From: Enterobacteriaceae bacterium RIT714
GTDB taxonomy: Bacteria; Pseudomonadota; Gammaproteobacteria; Enterobacterales; Enterobacteriaceae
Direction: 5' to 3'
Length of the DNA stretch: 64,000 nt
NCBI GenBank assembly: GCA_009668015.1
Contig: WJYB01000005.1
Location: 124,001 to 188,000 of the forward strand
Program-made: the position numbers and the translations under genes
Shown here: positions 11,450 to 23,288 of the stretch, in pieces
Numbering within the stretch: position 1 is the first letter of the stretch
Layout: every line of letters starts with the position of its first letter
The notes under the pieces: model-generated
Told to the model about the DNA's origin: nothing
The model's input: only the letters and a program-made list of their open reading frames with translations
Database searches by the model: none

Positions 11450-13795
11450 TTACAAGGAACTACGGTACGGCAGAATATTCGAACGCAGCATCTGCTGAGT
11501 GCCCAGGCCATAGTTAGAGCTGAGGCCGCGTAATTCGATATTAAAGCCAATGACCTTATCGTATTTGCTCTGATTGTTATCGGTATCCCAGCCGTTAAGT
11601 TTGCGCTCGTAGCCAACGCGAAGCGCGTAACAGCAGGAGTTATATTGCAAGCCAACCATCTGATCCGCTGGCTTGCTGGTATTGGTGTCAAAGTAATAGG
11701 CGCCCACAATTGACCAGCGATCGGCGATTGGCCAGCTTGCGGCTCCACCCACCTGTGAGATGCCTTCTTTATACTGCTCGGCGGTGAAGCTCGGCAATGT
11801 CGCCTGAATATATTCCGGGCTGGCATAGCGATAGGTCAACTGTACCATCCGATTTTCATCACGACGGTATTCGAGAGCACTACTGCTTGTCGCGACATTA
11901 TTCAGGCGTGTATCGTACTGGAGACCACCACGCAGACCCCAGCGATCGGTCATGCGCCAGTAGGTATCACCCGCCCACACCAGCGATCCCGTTTTGTTAT
12001 CTTTTTCCCAGTTGATGTTGTCATCACCGGTGCGAGACTCGGTGAAGTAGTAGATTTGACCAACGGAAACGTTAAAACGTTCAACGGAAGCCTGATCATA
12101 AACACGCGTTGTGACCCCGGTCGTGACCTGATTAGCTGAAGCAATGCGGTCAAGACCGCCGTAGGAACGATCGCGGAACAGGCCGCTATAGTCAGATTGC
12201 AGCAAGGTTGAGTCGTAGTTATTGATTTGACTTTGGTCGCGATAGGGTACGTAAAGATACTGCATACGTGGTTCCAGCGTTTGGGTATACCCCTCCGCCA
12301 GATTCATATCGCGTTCAAAAATGAGCTTACCGTCCATCTTAAACTGCGGGAGTGTACGGTTAACGGAATCTTTCAGATCGGCGTCTTTATCAGTGTTGTA
12401 ATTTTCAATATTTTTCTGCTGATAGTGAGTTGCCATCAGCTTGGCTTCGGTATCCAGACTTGCCCAGTCATTCGACCATGGCAGGTCGATCGTCGGCTCA
12501 ATGTGAAGACGCGTCGCTTCCGGCATATCCGAATTGGTATTCACGAAATGCACGGCCTGAGCATACACTCGGGTGTCGAACGGACCGACGTCATTCTGAT
12601 ACCAGTTGACATCGAGCTGTGGTTGAGCGCCATAGGTGCTCGAATTCTGGGTACTAAAGACCTGGAACTGCTTCGTAGATACTGTGGCGTTGAAGTTCTG
12701 AATAGCATAACCGACGCTGAATTTCTGCGTCGCATAGCCATCGGTACTTGAACCATATTTGGTATCGAAGTTGTTAAAGTAATAGGGGTCGCTGACCTTG
12801 GTGTAGTTGACGTTGAAGCGCCATACCTGGTCCATCACTCCAGCGTGCTGCCAGTAATATAGCCAGCGATGGCGATCGCCTTCTGACGGATGTTCATCCT
12901 GGAACACTTTATCCGACGGCAGATAATCCAGCTCCATCAGGCCAGAGCCCGCTTGGGTCAGATAGCGGAACTCGTTTTCCCACATGATGTTCCCGCGCTT
13001 ATGGATATAGTGCGGGGTAATTGTGGCGTCCATATTGGGCGCGATGTTCCAGTAATACGGCAGGTAGAACTCAAAATAGTTGCTGGTGCTGTATCTGGCA
13101 TTCGGGATCAGGAAGCCTGAACGGCGCTTATCACCCACCGGCAACTGCAGGTAAGGGCTATAGAAAACAGGCACTGGCCCGAGTTTAAAACGCGCATTCC
13201 AGATCTCAGCGACCTGCTCTTCGCGGTCATGGATTACTTCGCTGCCAACGACGCTCCAGGTATCGGAACCCGGCAGGCACGAGGTGAATGAACCATTCTC
13301 AAGGATGGTATAGCGGTTTTCGCCACGCTGTTTCATCAGATCCGCATTTCCGCGGCCCTGACGACCCACCATCTGGTAATCACCTTCCCAGACGTTGGTG
13401 TCTTTAGTATTCAGGTTTGCCCAGCCTTTCGGACCTTTCAGGATGACCTGATTGTCGTCATAGTGCACATTGCCCAGTGCATCGACCGTACGAACCGGCT
13501 CCGCCGCGCCCTCTGGTTGTTTCTGATGCAGCTGAACTTCATCTGCCTGCAGACGGCTATTACCCTGGTTGATATCGACGTTGCCCGTAAAAGTGGCGTT
13601 ATCAGGGTAGTTACCTTTTGATTGGTCAGCAGTAATCGTCACAGGCAAGCTGTTGGGATCGCCCTGTACCATCGGGCGATTATAACTTGGGATGCCAAGC
13701 TTACACTGCGAGGCAAGATCGGCGGCCATTCCCTGTTGGCTATACAGAGCCGCGCCGATCATGGTGGCCAGGAGGGTGGGGATACGTTTTTTCAT
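11450..13795 (-). CDS. lptD: LptD, outer-membrane LPS assembly translocon
   Basis: The beta-barrel that, with lipoprotein LptE, inserts lipopolysaccharide in the outer leaflet of the outer membrane. The 781-residue precursor has a signal peptide of about 24 residues (ending QQGMA). A jellyroll domain follows (ITADQ...[19 protein letters not shown]), then a long aromatic-rich barrel. All four conserved cysteines are present, Cys31, Cys173 and the pair at 721-722, so the non-consecutive disulfides needed for function can form. Length is 3 residues below E. coli. It heads the lptD-surA-pdxA-rsmA-apaGH series. Confidence 0.98.
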   Translation of the reverse strand: MKKRIPTLLATMIGAALYSQQGMAADLASQCKLGIPSYNRPMVQGDPNSLPVTITADQSKGNYPDNATFTGNVDINQGNSRLQADEVQLHQKQPEGAAEPVRTVDALGNVHYDDNQVILKGPKGWANLNTKDTNVWEGDYQMVGRQGRGNADLMKQRGENRYTILENGSFTSCLPGSDTWSVVGSEVIHDREEQVAEIWNARFKLGPVPVFYSPYLQLPVGDKRRSGFLIPNARYSTSNYFEFYLPYYWNIAPNMDATITPHYIHKRGNIMWENEFRYLTQAGSGLMELDYLPSDKVFQDEHPSEGDRHRWLYYWQHAGVMDQVWRFNVNYTKVSDPYYFNNFDTKYGSSTDGYATQKFSVGYAIQNFNATVSTKQFQVFSTQNSSTYGAQPQLDVNWYQNDVGPFDTRVYAQAVHFVNTNSDMPEATRLHIEPTIDLPWSNDWASLDTEAKLMATHYQQKNIENYNTDKDADLKDSVNRTLPQFKMDGKLIFERDMNLAEGYTQTLEPRMQYLYVPYRDQSQINNYDSTLLQSDYSGLFRDRSYGGLDRIASANQVTTGVTTRVYDQASVERFNVSVGQIYYFTESRTGDDNINWEKDNKTGSLVWAGDTYWRMTDRWGLRGGLQYDTRLNNVATSSSALEYRRDENRMVQLTYRYASPEYIQATLPSFTAEQYKEGISQVGGAASWPIADRWSIVGAYYFDTNTSKPADQMVGLQYNSCCYALRVGYERKLNGWDTDNNQSKYDKVIGFNIELRGLSSNYGLGTQQMLRSNILPYRSSL

Positions 13796-13844
13796 ACGTT
13801 GTATTTAGTGTTCCGTCATCAGTGGCTACGGCTTACAAACGGTC

Positions 13845-13874
13845 AGAGACTATCTTACTCATCAGCGTAGTGCC
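13845..13874 (-). promoter_or_regulatory. Candidate sigma-E promoter for lptD
   Basis: On the minus strand GGCACTA (13868-13874) is followed after 17 bases by GTCTCT (13845-13850). This approximates the sigma-E pattern GGAACTT-N16-GTCTGA, and it lies about 50 bases upstream of the lptD start. E. coli lptD is a known sigma-E target, which supports the reading. The match is imperfect. Confidence 0.4.
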
Positions 13875-14035
13875 AGCGTTAATCCTGCCCGTTTGCGAGT
13901 CAGAGTGTTAGGCTCGCTATCGAATGACGAGTATGATAATGCAAATTATAGGCGATGTCCCTCAAATGACCGTGGCTCGACCACTGTGATGATGGAGTTG
14001 CGTCGATACCTGGAACATGACCATACGGGGAGTAT

Positions 14036-14854
14036 ATGCAGTATTGGGGTAAAATTATTGGCGTCGCGTTCGCATTAATGATGGGCGCTGGATTCTGGGG
14101 CATCGTGCTGGGCCTCATTATCGGGCATATGTTTGATAAAGCTCGCAGCCGCAAGATGGCCTGGTTTGCCAACCAGCGCGAGCGTCAGGCGCTCTTTTTC
14201 TCCACCACCTTTGAAGTCATGGGGCATTTAACCAAATCCAAGGGGAGAGTCACTGAAGCGGATATCCAAATCGCCAGCGTCTTTATGGATCGGATGAGCC
14301 TGCACGGCGAGTCGCGAGTCGCTGCGCAAAACGCATTTCGGATCGGCAAAGCGGATAACTATCCCCTGCGTGAAAAAATGCGTCAGTTTCGTAGCATCTG
14401 CTTCGGACGCTTTGATTTAATCAGGATGTTTCTTGAAATCCAGATTCAGGCGGCGTTCGCAGACGGTTCACTGCATCCTAATGAGCGTGATGTTCTGTAT
14501 GTGATTGCAGAAGAGCTGGGTATTTCCCGCATGCAGTTCGATCAGTTCCTGCGCATGATGCAGGGTGGCGCGCAATTTGGCGGTGGCTATCAACAGCAGC
14601 AATCATCAGGCGGGGGATGGCAGCAGGCGCAGCGAGGCCCGACGCTGGAAGATGCCTGTAATGTTTTAGGTGTCAAACCCACTGACGATGCAACCACCAT
14701 TAAACGCGCCTATCGCAAGCTGATGAGTGAACATCACCCGGATAAGCTGGTCGCGAAAGGGTTGCCGCCGGAAATGATGGAAATGGCGAAGCAGAAAGCG
14801 CAGGAAATCCAGAAAGCCTACGAGCTGATTAAAGAGCAGAAGGGCTTTAAGTAA
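14036..14854 (+). CDS. djlA: DjlA, membrane-anchored DnaJ-like co-chaperone
   Basis: A type-III J-protein of 272 residues that stimulates DnaK at the inner membrane. In E. coli its overexpression induces colanic acid through RcsC. An N-terminal transmembrane segment (about residues 7-31, [23 protein letters not shown]) leaves most of the protein cytoplasmic. A TerB-like central domain follows, then a Gln/Gly-rich linker ([16 protein letters not shown]). The C-terminal J domain carries the diagnostic HPD at 234-236. It is divergent from lptD and convergent with rluA. Confidence 0.97.
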   Translation: MQYWGKIIGVAFALMMGAGFWGIVLGLIIGHMFDKARSRKMAWFANQRERQALFFSTTFEVMGHLTKSKGRVTEADIQIASVFMDRMSLHGESRVAAQNAFRIGKADNYPLREKMRQFRSICFGRFDLIRMFLEIQIQAAFADGSLHPNERDVLYVIAEELGISRMQFDQFLRMMQGGAQFGGGYQQQQSSGGGWQQAQRGPTLEDACNVLGVKPTDDATTIKRAYRKLMSEHHPDKLVAKGLPPEMMEMAKQKAQEIQKAYELIKEQKGFK

Positions 14855-14860
14855 TCGTAA

Positions 14861-14878
14861 GCCCGGCAAGCGCCGGGC
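14861..14878. repeat. REP-like hairpin between convergent djlA and rluA
   Basis: GCCCGGC at 14861-14867 pairs with GCCGGGC at 14872-14878 around a 4-base loop. It occupies the 30-base gap between the convergent djlA and rluA stops. No T-run follows, so it is probably a short REP remnant or a weak bidirectional transcript end. Confidence 0.55.
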
Positions 14879-14884
14879 ACTACG

Positions 14885-15544
14885 TTAAAAATCTGCTGGT
14901 GCTTTAAACGTCATCAGATTGCCAAACTCCGGATGAGTGATCGTCAGCATCTGAGCGTGTAACTGCAGGCGTGGAGCCATTGCCAGGGCCTCTGGCGTCG
15001 CGTAGAAACGATCTCCCAGAATCGGATGGCCCAGCGCCTGCATATGCACGCGCAGCTGGTGCGAGCGACCGGTAATCGGCTTAAGCAGAATACGCGCGGT
15101 ATTATCCGTCGCGTATTCCAGCACTTCATACTCGGTCTGCGCCGCCTTGCCGGTTTCATAACACACCTTTTGCTTCGGGCGGTTAGGCCAGTCGCAAATC
15201 AACGGTAAATCCACCAGACCTTCTGCTTTTTCCGGGTGTCCCCAGATCCGTGCGATGTACTGTTTCTTCGGTTCGCGTTCGCGGAACTGGCGCTTCAGCT
15301 CACGTTCAGCCGCCTTGGTCAGGGCCACCACAATCACACCGCTGGTTGCCATATCCAGACGATGCACGGACTCAGCCTGCGGAAAGTCGCGCTGGACGCG
15401 CGTCATCACGCTGTCTTTGTGCTCTTCCAGACGTCCCGGCACGGACAACAAGCCGCTGGGCTTGTTGACCACCATGATGTGTTCATCCTGATACAGAATG
15501 ACCAGCCAGGGTTCCATTGGCGGATTGTAGGTTTCCATGATCAT
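14885..15544 (-). CDS. rluA: Dual-specificity pseudouridine synthase RluA (23S rRNA 746 / tRNA 32)
   Basis: Isomerises U746 of 23S rRNA and U32 in several tRNAs. It has 219 residues, identical in length to E. coli RluA. The catalytic aspartate is Asp64 in HRLDMATSG. The family motifs VVNKPSGLLSVPGR and GRSHQLRVHMQALGHPILGDRFYA are intact. The gene starts 12 bases after the rapA stop, so it is probably read from rapA transcription. Confidence 0.97.
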   Translation of the reverse strand: MIMETYNPPMEPWLVILYQDEHIMVVNKPSGLLSVPGRLEEHKDSVMTRVQRDFPQAESVHRLDMATSGVIVVALTKAAERELKRQFREREPKKQYIARIWGHPEKAEGLVDLPLICDWPNRPKQKVCYETGKAAQTEYEVLEYATDNTARILLKPITGRSHQLRVHMQALGHPILGDRFYATPEALAMAPRLQLHAQMLTITHPEFGNLMTFKAPADF

Positions 15545-15556
15545 GTCGCGCTCCGT

Positions 15557-18463
15557 TTACTGATGCGTGACAACAATCAGACGCAACGCGTCCAGTCGCC
15601 AGCTCGCCTGATCCAGGCTTTCCAGCACCTGCTGACGGTTGCTCTCAATCGCAGCCAGCTCATCGTCACGAATGTTTGGGTTCACCGCTCTGAGGGCTTC
15701 CAGACGCGACAGCTCTGCCGAGAGTTTTTCGTCAGCTTCGCTGCGCGCAGCGTCGATAAGCGCTCGCGCGGCTTTCTCAATCTGCGCTTCACCCTGCTGC
15801 AAAATGGCATGAACGTCCTGTTGCACCGCATTCACCAGCTTGCTACCGGTGTGACGGTTAACGGCGCTGAGCTGACGGTTAAAGCTCTCAAACTCAACCT
15901 GAGCCGCCAGATTGGTGCCGTTTTTATCCAGCATCAGACGCACCGGTGTTGCCGGCAGGAAGCGGTTGAGCTGCAGCTGTTTTGGCGCCTGCGCTTCAAC
16001 CACGTAGATCAACTCCAGCAGCAGCGTCCCGACCGGCAGGGCTTTATTTTTCAACAGCGAAATGGTGCTGCTACCGGTATCGCCGGACAAAATCAGATCC
16101 AGACCGTTACGGATCAGCGGGTGTTCCCAGGTAATGAACTGCGCATCTTCACGCGACAGCGCAACGTCACGCTCGAAGGTGATCGTGCAGCCATCTTCCG
16201 GCAGGCCAGGGAAGTCCGGGACCAGCATATGATCGGACGGCGTCAGGACAATCATGTTTTCACCGCGATCGTCCTGATTGATACCGACGATATCAAACAG
16301 GTTCATGGCGAAGCTGATAAGGCTGGTGTCATCATCCTGTTCTTCAATGCTTTCGGCTAGTTGCTGTGCCTTCTCGCCGCCGTTGGAGTGGATCTCCAGC
16401 AGACGGTCGCGGCCTTGCTCAAGCTGCAGTTTCAGCGCCTCGTGCTGCTCACGGCAGGATTTAATCAGCTCGTCAAAACCGTCGGTCTCTTCCGGAGAGG
16501 CGAGGAACGCGGTCAAATCGCCATGCACCTGATCGTAAATGGTGCGTCCGGTCGGGCAGGTATGCTCAAACGCATCCAGGCCTTCGTGGAACCAACGCAC
16601 CAGCACGGACTGGGCGGTTTTCTCCAGATACGGAACGTGAATTTGAATATCGTGCGCCTGGCCGATACGGTCCAGACGACCAATACGCTGCTCCAGCAGA
16701 TCCGGGTTAAACGGCAAATCGAACATGACCAGCTGGCTGGCGAACTGGAAGTTACGCCCTTCAGAACCAATTTCGGAGCAGAGGAGCACCTGCGCACCGC
16801 TGTCTTCTTCCCCGAACCACGCCGCTGCGCGGTCACGCTCGATGATGGACATGCCTTCGTGGAACACGGCGGCACGGATGCCTTCGCGCTCACGAAGCAC
16901 CTGTTCAAGCTGAAGTGCGGTGGCCGCTTTGGCGCAAATCACGAGCACTTTCTGTGAGCGGTGAGCGGTCAGATAGCCCATCAGCCACTCAACGCGCGGA
17001 TCGAAGTTCCACCAGGTTCCGGTATCACCTTCAAATTCCTGATAAATTTGTTCCGGATAGAGCATGTCGCGTGCGCGCTCTTCGGCACTTTTGCGCGCGC
17101 CCATGATGCCGGACACTTTGATCGCAGTCTGGTACTGCGTCGGCAGCGGCAGTTTGATGGTGTGCAGCTCGCGTTTCGGGAAGCCTTTCACGCCGTTACG
17201 GGTGTTTCGGAACAACACGCGGCTGGTGCCGTGGCGGTCCATCAACATGGAGACCAGTTCCTGACGCGCGGTTTCTGCGTCGTCGCGGTCGCTGTTGGCG
17301 GCGTGCAGCAGCGGCTCAATATCCTGCTCGCCAATCAGCTCGCTCAGGGTGTTGAGTTCATCGTTGGACAGGTGCTTACCGGCCAGCAGAAGCGCGACTG
17401 CATCAGCGACCGGGCGATAGTTTTGCTGCTCTTCGACAAACACAGAGAAATCGTGGAAACGGCTCGGATCGAGCAGACGCAGGCGGGCAAAGTGACTTTC
17501 CAGACCCAGCTGCTCCGGCGTAGCGGTCAGCAGCAGGATGCCCGGCACGCGTTCAGCCAGCTGTTCGATTGCCATATACTCACGGCTCGGCGCATCTTCG
17601 CTCCAGACCAGGTGATGGGCTTCATCGACGACCATCAGATCCCACTCGGCATCGCACAGATGCTCAAGGCGTTGTTTGCTGCGGCGCACAAAATCCAGGG
17701 AACAGATCACCAGCTGTTCGGTTTCGAACGGGTTATCCGCATCGTGCTGGGCCTCGGCGTAACGCTCATCATCAAACAGAGAGAAGCGCAGGTTAAAGCG
17801 GCGCAACATTTCGACCAGCCACTGGTGTTGCAGAGTTTCCGGAACCACGATCAGCACGCGTTCGGCGGCACCAGAGAGCAACTGCTGGTGCAGGATCATG
17901 CCCGCTTCGATGGTTTTACCTAAACCCACCTCGTCGGCCAGCAGAACGCGCGGTGCATGACGGCGACCGACATCGTGGGCGATGTTCAGCTGATGCGGGA
18001 TCAGGCTGGTGCGCTGACCGCGCAGGCCGCTCCACGGCATGCGATACTGCTCGCTCTGGAATTTACGAGCGCGATAGCGCAGCGCAAAGCGGTCCATACG
18101 GTCAATCTGACCGGCGAACAGCCGGTCCTGCGGCTTGCTGAACACCAGTCGGCTGTCGAGAAGCACTTCGCGCAGCATGACATTTGTCTCGTCGGTATCC
18201 ACGCGGGTGCCAATGTAAGCGAGTATTCCATTCTCTTCTTTTACGTCTTCAATCTTCAGCTGCCAGCCTTCATGGCTGGTAACGGTGTCGCCCGGGTTAA
18301 ACATGACGCGGGTGACAGGGGAGTCATTGCGCGCGTACAGACGGTTTTCACCGGTGGCCGGGAAAAGGATGGTAACCATACGCGCATCCAGCGCTACCAC
18401 AGTCCCTAATCCAAGTTCGCTTTCCGTATCGCTGATCCAGCGTTGACCAAGTGTAAAAGGCAT
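15557..18463 (-). CDS. rapA: RapA, RNA polymerase recycling ATPase (SWI2/SNF2 family)
   Basis: A 968-residue RNA polymerase-associated translocase that reactivates stalled or post-termination polymerase. Length equals E. coli. Order of parts: N-terminal Tudor-like domains (about 1-110), the SNF2 helicase core with Walker A DEVGLGKT (177-184) and DEAH (279-282), the second RecA-like half with [21 protein letters not shown] and the arginine-finger segment [11 protein letters not shown], then C-terminal RapA-specific domains. The start ATG at 18463 matches [20 protein letters not shown]. It lies downstream of polB on the same strand, with a 129-base gap. Confidence 0.98.
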   Translation of the reverse strand: MPFTLGQRWISDTESELGLGTVVALDARMVTILFPATGENRLYARNDSPVTRVMFNPGDTVTSHEGWQLKIEDVKEENGILAYIGTRVDTDETNVMLREVLLDSRLVFSKPQDRLFAGQIDRMDRFALRYRARKFQSEQYRMPWSGLRGQRTSLIPHQLNIAHDVGRRHAPRVLLADEVGLGKTIEAGMILHQQLLSGAAERVLIVVPETLQHQWLVEMLRRFNLRFSLFDDERYAEAQHDADNPFETEQLVICSLDFVRRSKQRLEHLCDAEWDLMVVDEAHHLVWSEDAPSREYMAIEQLAERVPGILLLTATPEQLGLESHFARLRLLDPSRFHDFSVFVEEQQNYRPVADAVALLLAGKHLSNDELNTLSELIGEQDIEPLLHAANSDRDDAETARQELVSMLMDRHGTSRVLFRNTRNGVKGFPKRELHTIKLPLPTQYQTAIKVSGIMGARKSAEERARDMLYPEQIYQEFEGDTGTWWNFDPRVEWLMGYLTAHRSQKVLVICAKAATALQLEQVLREREGIRAAVFHEGMSIIERDRAAAWFGEEDSGAQVLLCSEIGSEGRNFQFASQLVMFDLPFNPDLLEQRIGRLDRIGQAHDIQIHVPYLEKTAQSVLVRWFHEGLDAFEHTCPTGRTIYDQVHGDLTAFLASPEETDGFDELIKSCREQHEALKLQLEQGRDRLLEIHSNGGEKAQQLAESIEEQDDDTSLISFAMNLFDIVGINQDDRGENMIVLTPSDHMLVPDFPGLPEDGCTITFERDVALSREDAQFITWEHPLIRNGLDLILSGDTGSSTISLLKNKALPVGTLLLELIYVVEAQAPKQLQLNRFLPATPVRLMLDKNGTNLAAQVEFESFNRQLSAVNRHTGSKLVNAVQQDVHAILQQGEAQIEKAARALIDAARSEADEKLSAELSRLEALRAVNPNIRDDELAAIESNRQQVLESLDQASWRLDALRLIVVTHQ

Positions 18464-18592
18464 AGTTGTTTGGCTCTAATCTTTAATTGCAGGCAATAGT
18501 TCGACCACCGTCGCAAAATGACGGCCATCGAAAAATGGGTCCGGGAATGGAAAGGGCGCTATGGTACTGGATGGCGGCGTTTTCGTCACGCG

Positions 18593-20950
18593 TCAAAATA
18601 GCCCCAGTTGCCCTGTCATGAGTGTAGCAAAATCATCGTCGAGGAACGGTAAAATTCCATCGGCAACTGGCATAAGCTGCCGGGTCAGATAGTGATCGTA
18701 ATCGAGCGGCGAGTGCTGATAATCGACCGGTTCCGGGCCGCTGGTGGTCCAGACATACTTAATTGTTCCTTTATTCTGGTACTGTGGTGCCCGGCCACGG
18801 CGGACGTTTTCGTCATCCGCCAGCCGCGCGGCGCGGACGTGCGGAGGCACATTGCGCTGATATTCTGCCAGCGGTCGGCGCAGACGCTTGCGATAGACCA
18901 GCTGGCTGTCCAGCTCGCCCGCCAGCAGGCTGGCGATCGTTTCGCGCACATACTCCTGATAGGGTTCGTGACGAAACACCCGCAGATACAGAGCTTGCTG
19001 GAACTGTTGCGCCAGCGGCGTCCAGTCTGTTCGCACCGTTTCAAGCCCTTTGAAGACCATTCGCTGCGACTCACCTTCCTGAATTAATCCGGCATAGCGT
19101 TTCTTGCTTCCCTGTTCAGCACCGCGAATGGTGGGCATCAAAAAGCGGCTGAAATGGGTCTCAAATTCCAGCTCTAAGGCACTGGTTAAGCGCTCTTTTT
19201 GCAAATGATTGCGCCACCAGTCGTTGACGAACGCCACCAGATTTTTGCCGATTTGCGCGGCGTCCTCTTCGCTGTGCGCACCTTTTAGCCAGACGAACGT
19301 TGAATCGGTATCACCGTAGATGACCTCATAACCCTGCGACTCCACCAGCGCTTTGGTCTGGCGCATGATTTCATGCCCGCGCATGGTGATCGACGAGGCG
19401 AGACGCGGATCGAAGAAGCGACAGGCGCTGGTGCCGAGCACGCCATAAAAGGCATTCATGATGATCTTCAGCGCCTGGGACAACGGCTTATTGCCGTGGC
19501 GCTTAGCCTCATCGCGCCCGTGCCAGATTTGGCTGACAATCTCCGGCAGGCAGTGTTTTTCGCGGGAAAAGCGCGCCCCCAGAAACCCTTCTGTACTGTG
19601 AATGTCGTCCGGATGGGCCATGCCCTCGACCAGACCGACCGGATCGATCAGAAAAGTGCGAATGATCGACGGATAGAGGCTTTTATAATCCAGCACCAGC
19701 ACCGAGTCATACAGACCGGGTCTGGAGTCCATCACATACCCGCCAGGGCTGGCCTGCGGAGGCACTTCTCCGAGATTAGGCGCGACATATCCCGCACGGT
19801 GCATTCGCGGAATATACAGATGACCGAATGCGGCGACCGATCCACCGTGACGATCGACCGCCAGACCGTTGACGGTAGCGCGTTCCAGCAAGAAAGGCAT
19901 GATCTCCGTTTTATGGAAAATCCGCGTCACCAGCTCGCAATCTTTGAGGTTATAGGTGGCCAGTGCGGGCTTATCCTCATTGAATCGCCGGTCGATCTCG
20001 TCCATGCGATCCCAGGGGTTGTCGATGGATTTTCCCTCTCCGAGCAGCTCTTGCGATACCGTTTCCAGTGAAAAAGAAGAGAAGTTCCAGAACGCGGATT
20101 TCAGCGCCTCAATGCCGTCTACGATCAGCCGGCCATTCGCCTGAGCAAAGAACACCCCATTTTTAAAACCGTGCTCGCGCCACTCCAGCTCGCTGTTACC
20201 GCGCCCAAGCATCAGCGGAATACGATAACGTTCGGCATGCTTTTGCAGCACGCGCAGGTCAAACTGCACGACGTTCCAGCCAATCAGAACGTCCGGATCG
20301 TGAAGGGCAAACCACTGATTGAGCTTTTCGATCAGCTGAGGGCGGCTGTTCACGTACTCAAGATCGAAATCAAGCGCAGTGGCGTCGCCGTTGGGCGGGC
20401 CAAGCATATAAACGATTCGTTGCCCGCACCCCTCAAGGCCAATGCAATACAACTCGCCGTGGCGGGTGGTTTCGATATCCAGCGAAACCCACTTCAGCGG
20501 TGGGCGATAGTGAGGACTGGGCTTGAGGCGGGCGTTGATCAGCCTGTCTCCGCGTTGAGTGCCATCGACCCATACGGGGGCGGTAATAAACCGCTCCATC
20601 AGATAGCGTTCCGGGGGGCGAATATCGGCTTCATAAAGTGTGATGCCCGCTTCGCGTAGCAGCTTTTCATAGCGCATCAGCTGGCGATGGGCGCGACAGT
20701 AAAGACCGTACACTGGCTGGCGATGAAAATCTTTCAGTTGCAGCGGGGTGAGGCGCCAGCCATTTTCGCCGCGTAACACCTCGCGCGTTTTTTCGATGTG
20801 CTGTTCCGGGATAAACGCCACGGACTCCTGCGGCGACAGTGTGACGTTCAGCGGGCCATTGTCCGTCGCCAGCCAGAGTTCAACCTCCGTACCTTGCGGA
20901 GTATCCCGCCAGTGTCGGGTCAGTAAAAAGCCTTCTTGCGCCTGCGCCAC
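18593..20950 (-). CDS. polB: DNA polymerase II
   Basis: A family-B DNA polymerase with 3'-5' proofreading, used in replication restart and lesion bypass as part of the SOS response. It has 785 residues (E. coli 783). The exonuclease motif [11 protein letters not shown] has Asp158 and Glu160. Polymerase motif A is [10 protein letters not shown] near residue 420. Motif B is [12 protein letters not shown]. Motif C is [10 protein letters not shown] near 547. The C-terminus MTGQLGLF is the clamp-binding peptide (QLGLF) for DnaN. A LexA-type box and a -10 hexamer lie upstream (20982-21023). Confidence 0.98.
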   Translation of the reverse strand: MAQAQEGFLLTRHWRDTPQGTEVELWLATDNGPLNVTLSPQESVAFIPEQHIEKTREVLRGENGWRLTPLQLKDFHRQPVYGLYCRAHRQLMRYEKLLREAGITLYEADIRPPERYLMERFITAPVWVDGTQRGDRLINARLKPSPHYRPPLKWVSLDIETTRHGELYCIGLEGCGQRIVYMLGPPNGDATALDFDLEYVNSRPQLIEKLNQWFALHDPDVLIGWNVVQFDLRVLQKHAERYRIPLMLGRGNSELEWREHGFKNGVFFAQANGRLIVDGIEALKSAFWNFSSFSLETVSQELLGEGKSIDNPWDRMDEIDRRFNEDKPALATYNLKDCELVTRIFHKTEIMPFLLERATVNGLAVDRHGGSVAAFGHLYIPRMHRAGYVAPNLGEVPPQASPGGYVMDSRPGLYDSVLVLDYKSLYPSIIRTFLIDPVGLVEGMAHPDDIHSTEGFLGARFSREKHCLPEIVSQIWHGRDEAKRHGNKPLSQALKIIMNAFYGVLGTSACRFFDPRLASSITMRGHEIMRQTKALVESQGYEVIYGDTDSTFVWLKGAHSEEDAAQIGKNLVAFVNDWWRNHLQKERLTSALELEFETHFSRFLMPTIRGAEQGSKKRYAGLIQEGESQRMVFKGLETVRTDWTPLAQQFQQALYLRVFRHEPYQEYVRETIASLLAGELDSQLVYRKRLRRPLAEYQRNVPPHVRAARLADDENVRRGRAPQYQNKGTIKYVWTTSGPEPVDYQHSPLDYDHYLTRQLMPVADGILPFLDDDFATLMTGQLGLF

Positions 20951-20965
20951 ACGTTAATCTCATCA

Positions 20966-20997
20966 AACAAAACCAGGCGTGATTATAGCCTGGTTTC
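20966..20997 (-). terminator. araBAD transcription terminator
   Basis: On the minus strand AACCAGGC (20988-20995) pairs with GCCTGGTT (20971-20978), then TTTGTTTGATG follows. It lies 30 bases after the araD stop. The 9-base loop contains TATAAT, the probable -10 of the next gene polB, so one segment may serve both as the end of araBAD and as the polB promoter. Confidence 0.7.
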
Positions 20998-21023
20998 GCT
21001 TTCGATGCTGGGTTTATATACAG
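20982..21023 (-). promoter_or_regulatory. polB promoter with LexA-type SOS box
   Basis: The LexA-type box at 21008-21023 reads CTGTATATAAACCCAG on the minus strand. It has the required CTG-N10-CAG frame and a good left half. A perfect -10 TATAAT lies at 20982-20987. With a 17-base spacer the -35 (CAGCAT, 21005-21010) is poor and overlaps the box, as expected for direct LexA repression. E. coli polB (dinA) is an established LexA target. The box begins only three bases after the araD stop. Confidence 0.75.
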
Positions 21024-21025
21024 CC

Positions 21026-21721
21026 TTACTGCCCGTAATAGGCCTTCGCACCGTGTTTTCGCAGGTAATGTTTATCCAGCAATGTTTGCTGCATCTCCGG
21101 AAGCTGCGGCGCAAGCTGGCGACAGAAAATCCCCATATAGGCGATCTCTTCCAGCACAATGGCGTTATGCACCGCGTCTTCGGCGTTTTTACCCCATGCA
21201 AACGGGCCGTGAGAATGAACGAGCACGCCGGGCATTTGCGCGGCATCGATGTTTTGTCGGGCAAAAGTTTCAACGATCACGTTGCCGGTTTCCCACTCAT
21301 ACTCGCCGTTAATTTCGCTATCGGTCATTTTACGGGTACAAGGAATGGAGCCGTAAAAATAGTCTGCGTGGGTCGTACCCGTCGCCGGAATGGACTGTCC
21401 CGCTTGCGCCCAGATAGTGGCGTGGCGCGAGTGGGTATGCACAATGCCGCCAATCGTTGGGAACGATTGATACAGCAAACGGTGAGTGGGCGTATCGGAA
21501 GAGGGCTTTTTGTTTCCCTCAACCACTTCGCCGGTGGCAATACTGACGACCACCATATCGTCGGCGGTCATTACCGTGTAATCAACGCCAGAAGGCTTGA
21601 TCACAAACACCCCTTTTTCACGATCGACGGCGCTGACGTTGCCCCAGGTGAGCGTCACAAGATTGTGCTTTGGCAGCGCCAGATTTGCCTCCAGCACCTG
21701 TCGTTTAAGATCTTCTAACAT
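21026..21721 (-). CDS. araD: L-ribulose-5-phosphate 4-epimerase
   Basis: Converts L-ribulose 5-phosphate to D-xylulose 5-phosphate, the exit from arabinose catabolism into the pentose phosphate pathway. It is a zinc class-II aldolase-like enzyme of 231 residues, the E. coli length. Metal ligands are His95 and His97 in IVHTHSRH, with a third histidine in [20 protein letters not shown] and KPSGVDY form the phosphate-binding part. It is the last gene of araBAD, separated from araA by 53 bases holding a short GC-rich inverted repeat (CCTG/CAGG). Confidence 0.98.
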   Translation of the reverse strand: MLEDLKRQVLEANLALPKHNLVTLTWGNVSAVDREKGVFVIKPSGVDYTVMTADDMVVVSIATGEVVEGNKKPSSDTPTHRLLYQSFPTIGGIVHTHSRHATIWAQAGQSIPATGTTHADYFYGSIPCTRKMTDSEINGEYEWETGNVIVETFARQNIDAAQMPGVLVHSHGPFAWGKNAEDAVHNAIVLEEIAYMGIFCRQLAPQLPEMQQTLLDKHYLRKHGAKAYYGQ

Positions 21722-21774
21722 GCATTCCTCCAGGAAAAAGCGGCCCGCCCTGCAGCAGGCCCAAAGTTCCCCTG

Positions 21775-23277
21775 TTAACGTTTTGAACCGTAATAGACTT
21801 CGTTCCAGCGCAGCGCATCTTTGAACGCGGGCAGGCGGGTGTCGTTATCAATGACGGTCAGTTCAATGTCGTGCAGTTCGGCGAACTGACGCATGTCGTT
21901 AAGATCTAATGCGTGGCTGAAGACGGTATGGTGCGCGCCGCCGGCGACGATCCACGCTTCAGAGGCGGTGGGCAGATCCGGCTGGGCTTTCCACAGCGCG
22001 TTTGCGACCGGCAGTTTCGGCAGAGAGTGCGGGGTTTCAACGGCATCCACACAGTTCACAAGCAGGCGGAAACGATCGCCCAGATCGATCAGGCTGGCAT
22101 TAATGGCTGGCCCGGTTCGGGTGTTGAAGATCAGGCGAGCCGGATCGGCTTTGCCACCAATGCCGAGGTATTGCACATCGAGGATCGGTTTCTCTTCGAC
22201 GGCGATCGAAGGACACACTTCCAGCATATGCGAGCCGAGCACCAGATCGTTGCCGTTCTCGAAGTGATAGGTGTAATCCTCCATAAATGAGGTGCCGCCC
22301 TGTAGACCGGTCGACATCACCTTCATGATGCGAAGCAGGGCGGCGGTTTTCCAGTCGCCTTCGCCCGCAAAGCCGTAGCCTTGCTGCATCAGACGTTGCA
22401 CCGCCAGGCCTGGCAGTTGTTTCAGGCCGTGGAGATCTTCAAAAGTGGTGGTGAAGGCATGGAATCCGCCCTGTTCCAGGAAGCGCTTCATACCCAGTTC
22501 GATCCGCGCCGCATCCAGCACGTTCTGCCGCTTATCGCCGTTGATCTGCGCCGCTGCGGTCAGGCGATAGCTGCTTTCGTACTCGTCGACCAGCGCGCTG
22601 ACATCACCGTCGCTAATCTCATTGACCACCTGCACCAGATCACCCACGGCCCAGGTATTGACTGAGAAGCCAAATTTAATCTGCGCGGCCACTTTATCGC
22701 CGTCAGTGACGGCCACTTCGCGCATGTTATCGCCAAAACGAACCACTTTAAGATGGCGGGTATCCTGTTTCGACACCGCCTGGCGCATCCATGATCCGAT
22801 GCGCTGCTGCGCATGTTGATCCTGCCAGTGGCCAGTCACCACACCATGCTGCTGGCGCATGCGGGCGCCGATAAAGCCAAATTCGCGGCCGCCGTGCGCG
22901 GTCTGGTTCAGGTTCATAAAGTCCATATCAATGCTGTCCCACGGCAGGGAAGCGTTGAACTGAGTGTGGAATTGCAGCAGCGGTTTATTCAGGATGGTCA
23001 GGCCGTTGATCCACATTTTTGCCGGGGAGAAGGTATGCAGCCATACCACCATTCCCGCGCATTTATCATCGTAGTTGGCATCACGGCAGATGTGGGTGAT
23101 CTCGTCTGGCGTCGTGCCGAGGGGTTTCAGCACCAGCTTACACGGCAGTTTGGCTTCCGCATTGAGCGCGTTGACGACATGTTCAGCGTGTTTAGTCACC
23201 TGCTGCAACGCTTCCGGTCCATACAGATGCTGGCTGCCAATCACAAACCACACTTCATAATTATTAAAAATGGTCAT
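21775..23277 (-). CDS. araA: L-arabinose isomerase
   Basis: Isomerises L-arabinose to L-ribulose, using Mn2+. The 500-residue length equals E. coli. The family start is [18 protein letters not shown]. The conserved active-site regions [17 protein letters not shown] and [11 protein letters not shown] are present, as is the C-terminal histidine segment [14 protein letters not shown]. It follows araB by 11 bases in the araBAD operon. Confidence 0.98.
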   Translation of the reverse strand: MTIFNNYEVWFVIGSQHLYGPEALQQVTKHAEHVVNALNAEAKLPCKLVLKPLGTTPDEITHICRDANYDDKCAGMVVWLHTFSPAKMWINGLTILNKPLLQFHTQFNASLPWDSIDMDFMNLNQTAHGGREFGFIGARMRQQHGVVTGHWQDQHAQQRIGSWMRQAVSKQDTRHLKVVRFGDNMREVAVTDGDKVAAQIKFGFSVNTWAVGDLVQVVNEISDGDVSALVDEYESSYRLTAAAQINGDKRQNVLDAARIELGMKRFLEQGGFHAFTTTFEDLHGLKQLPGLAVQRLMQQGYGFAGEGDWKTAALLRIMKVMSTGLQGGTSFMEDYTYHFENGNDLVLGSHMLEVCPSIAVEEKPILDVQYLGIGGKADPARLIFNTRTGPAINASLIDLGDRFRLLVNCVDAVETPHSLPKLPVANALWKAQPDLPTASEAWIVAGGAHHTVFSHALDLNDMRQFAELHDIELTVIDNDTRLPAFKDALRWNEVYYGSKR

Positions 23278-23288
23278 TTATCGTGTCC

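Noticed and set aside
10530-11498. 322-codon plus-strand frame opposite surA
   Set aside because: Antisense to SurA, with no family features. It crosses the surA-lptD junction without any promoter or ribosome site.
13796-15560. yabP/yabQ-like genes near djlA and rluA, as in E. coli K-12
   Set aside because: Only 30 bases separate djlA from rluA here, holding a short hairpin. No coding sequence is present.
15236-16360. 374-codon plus-strand frame opposite rluA and rapA
   Set aside because: Antisense shadow of two well-conserved genes. No domain is recognisable and the composition is odd (many His, Gln and Arg).
16961-17923. 320-codon plus-strand frame opposite rapA
   Set aside because: Antisense to the RapA helicase core and its composition is that of a mirrored frame.
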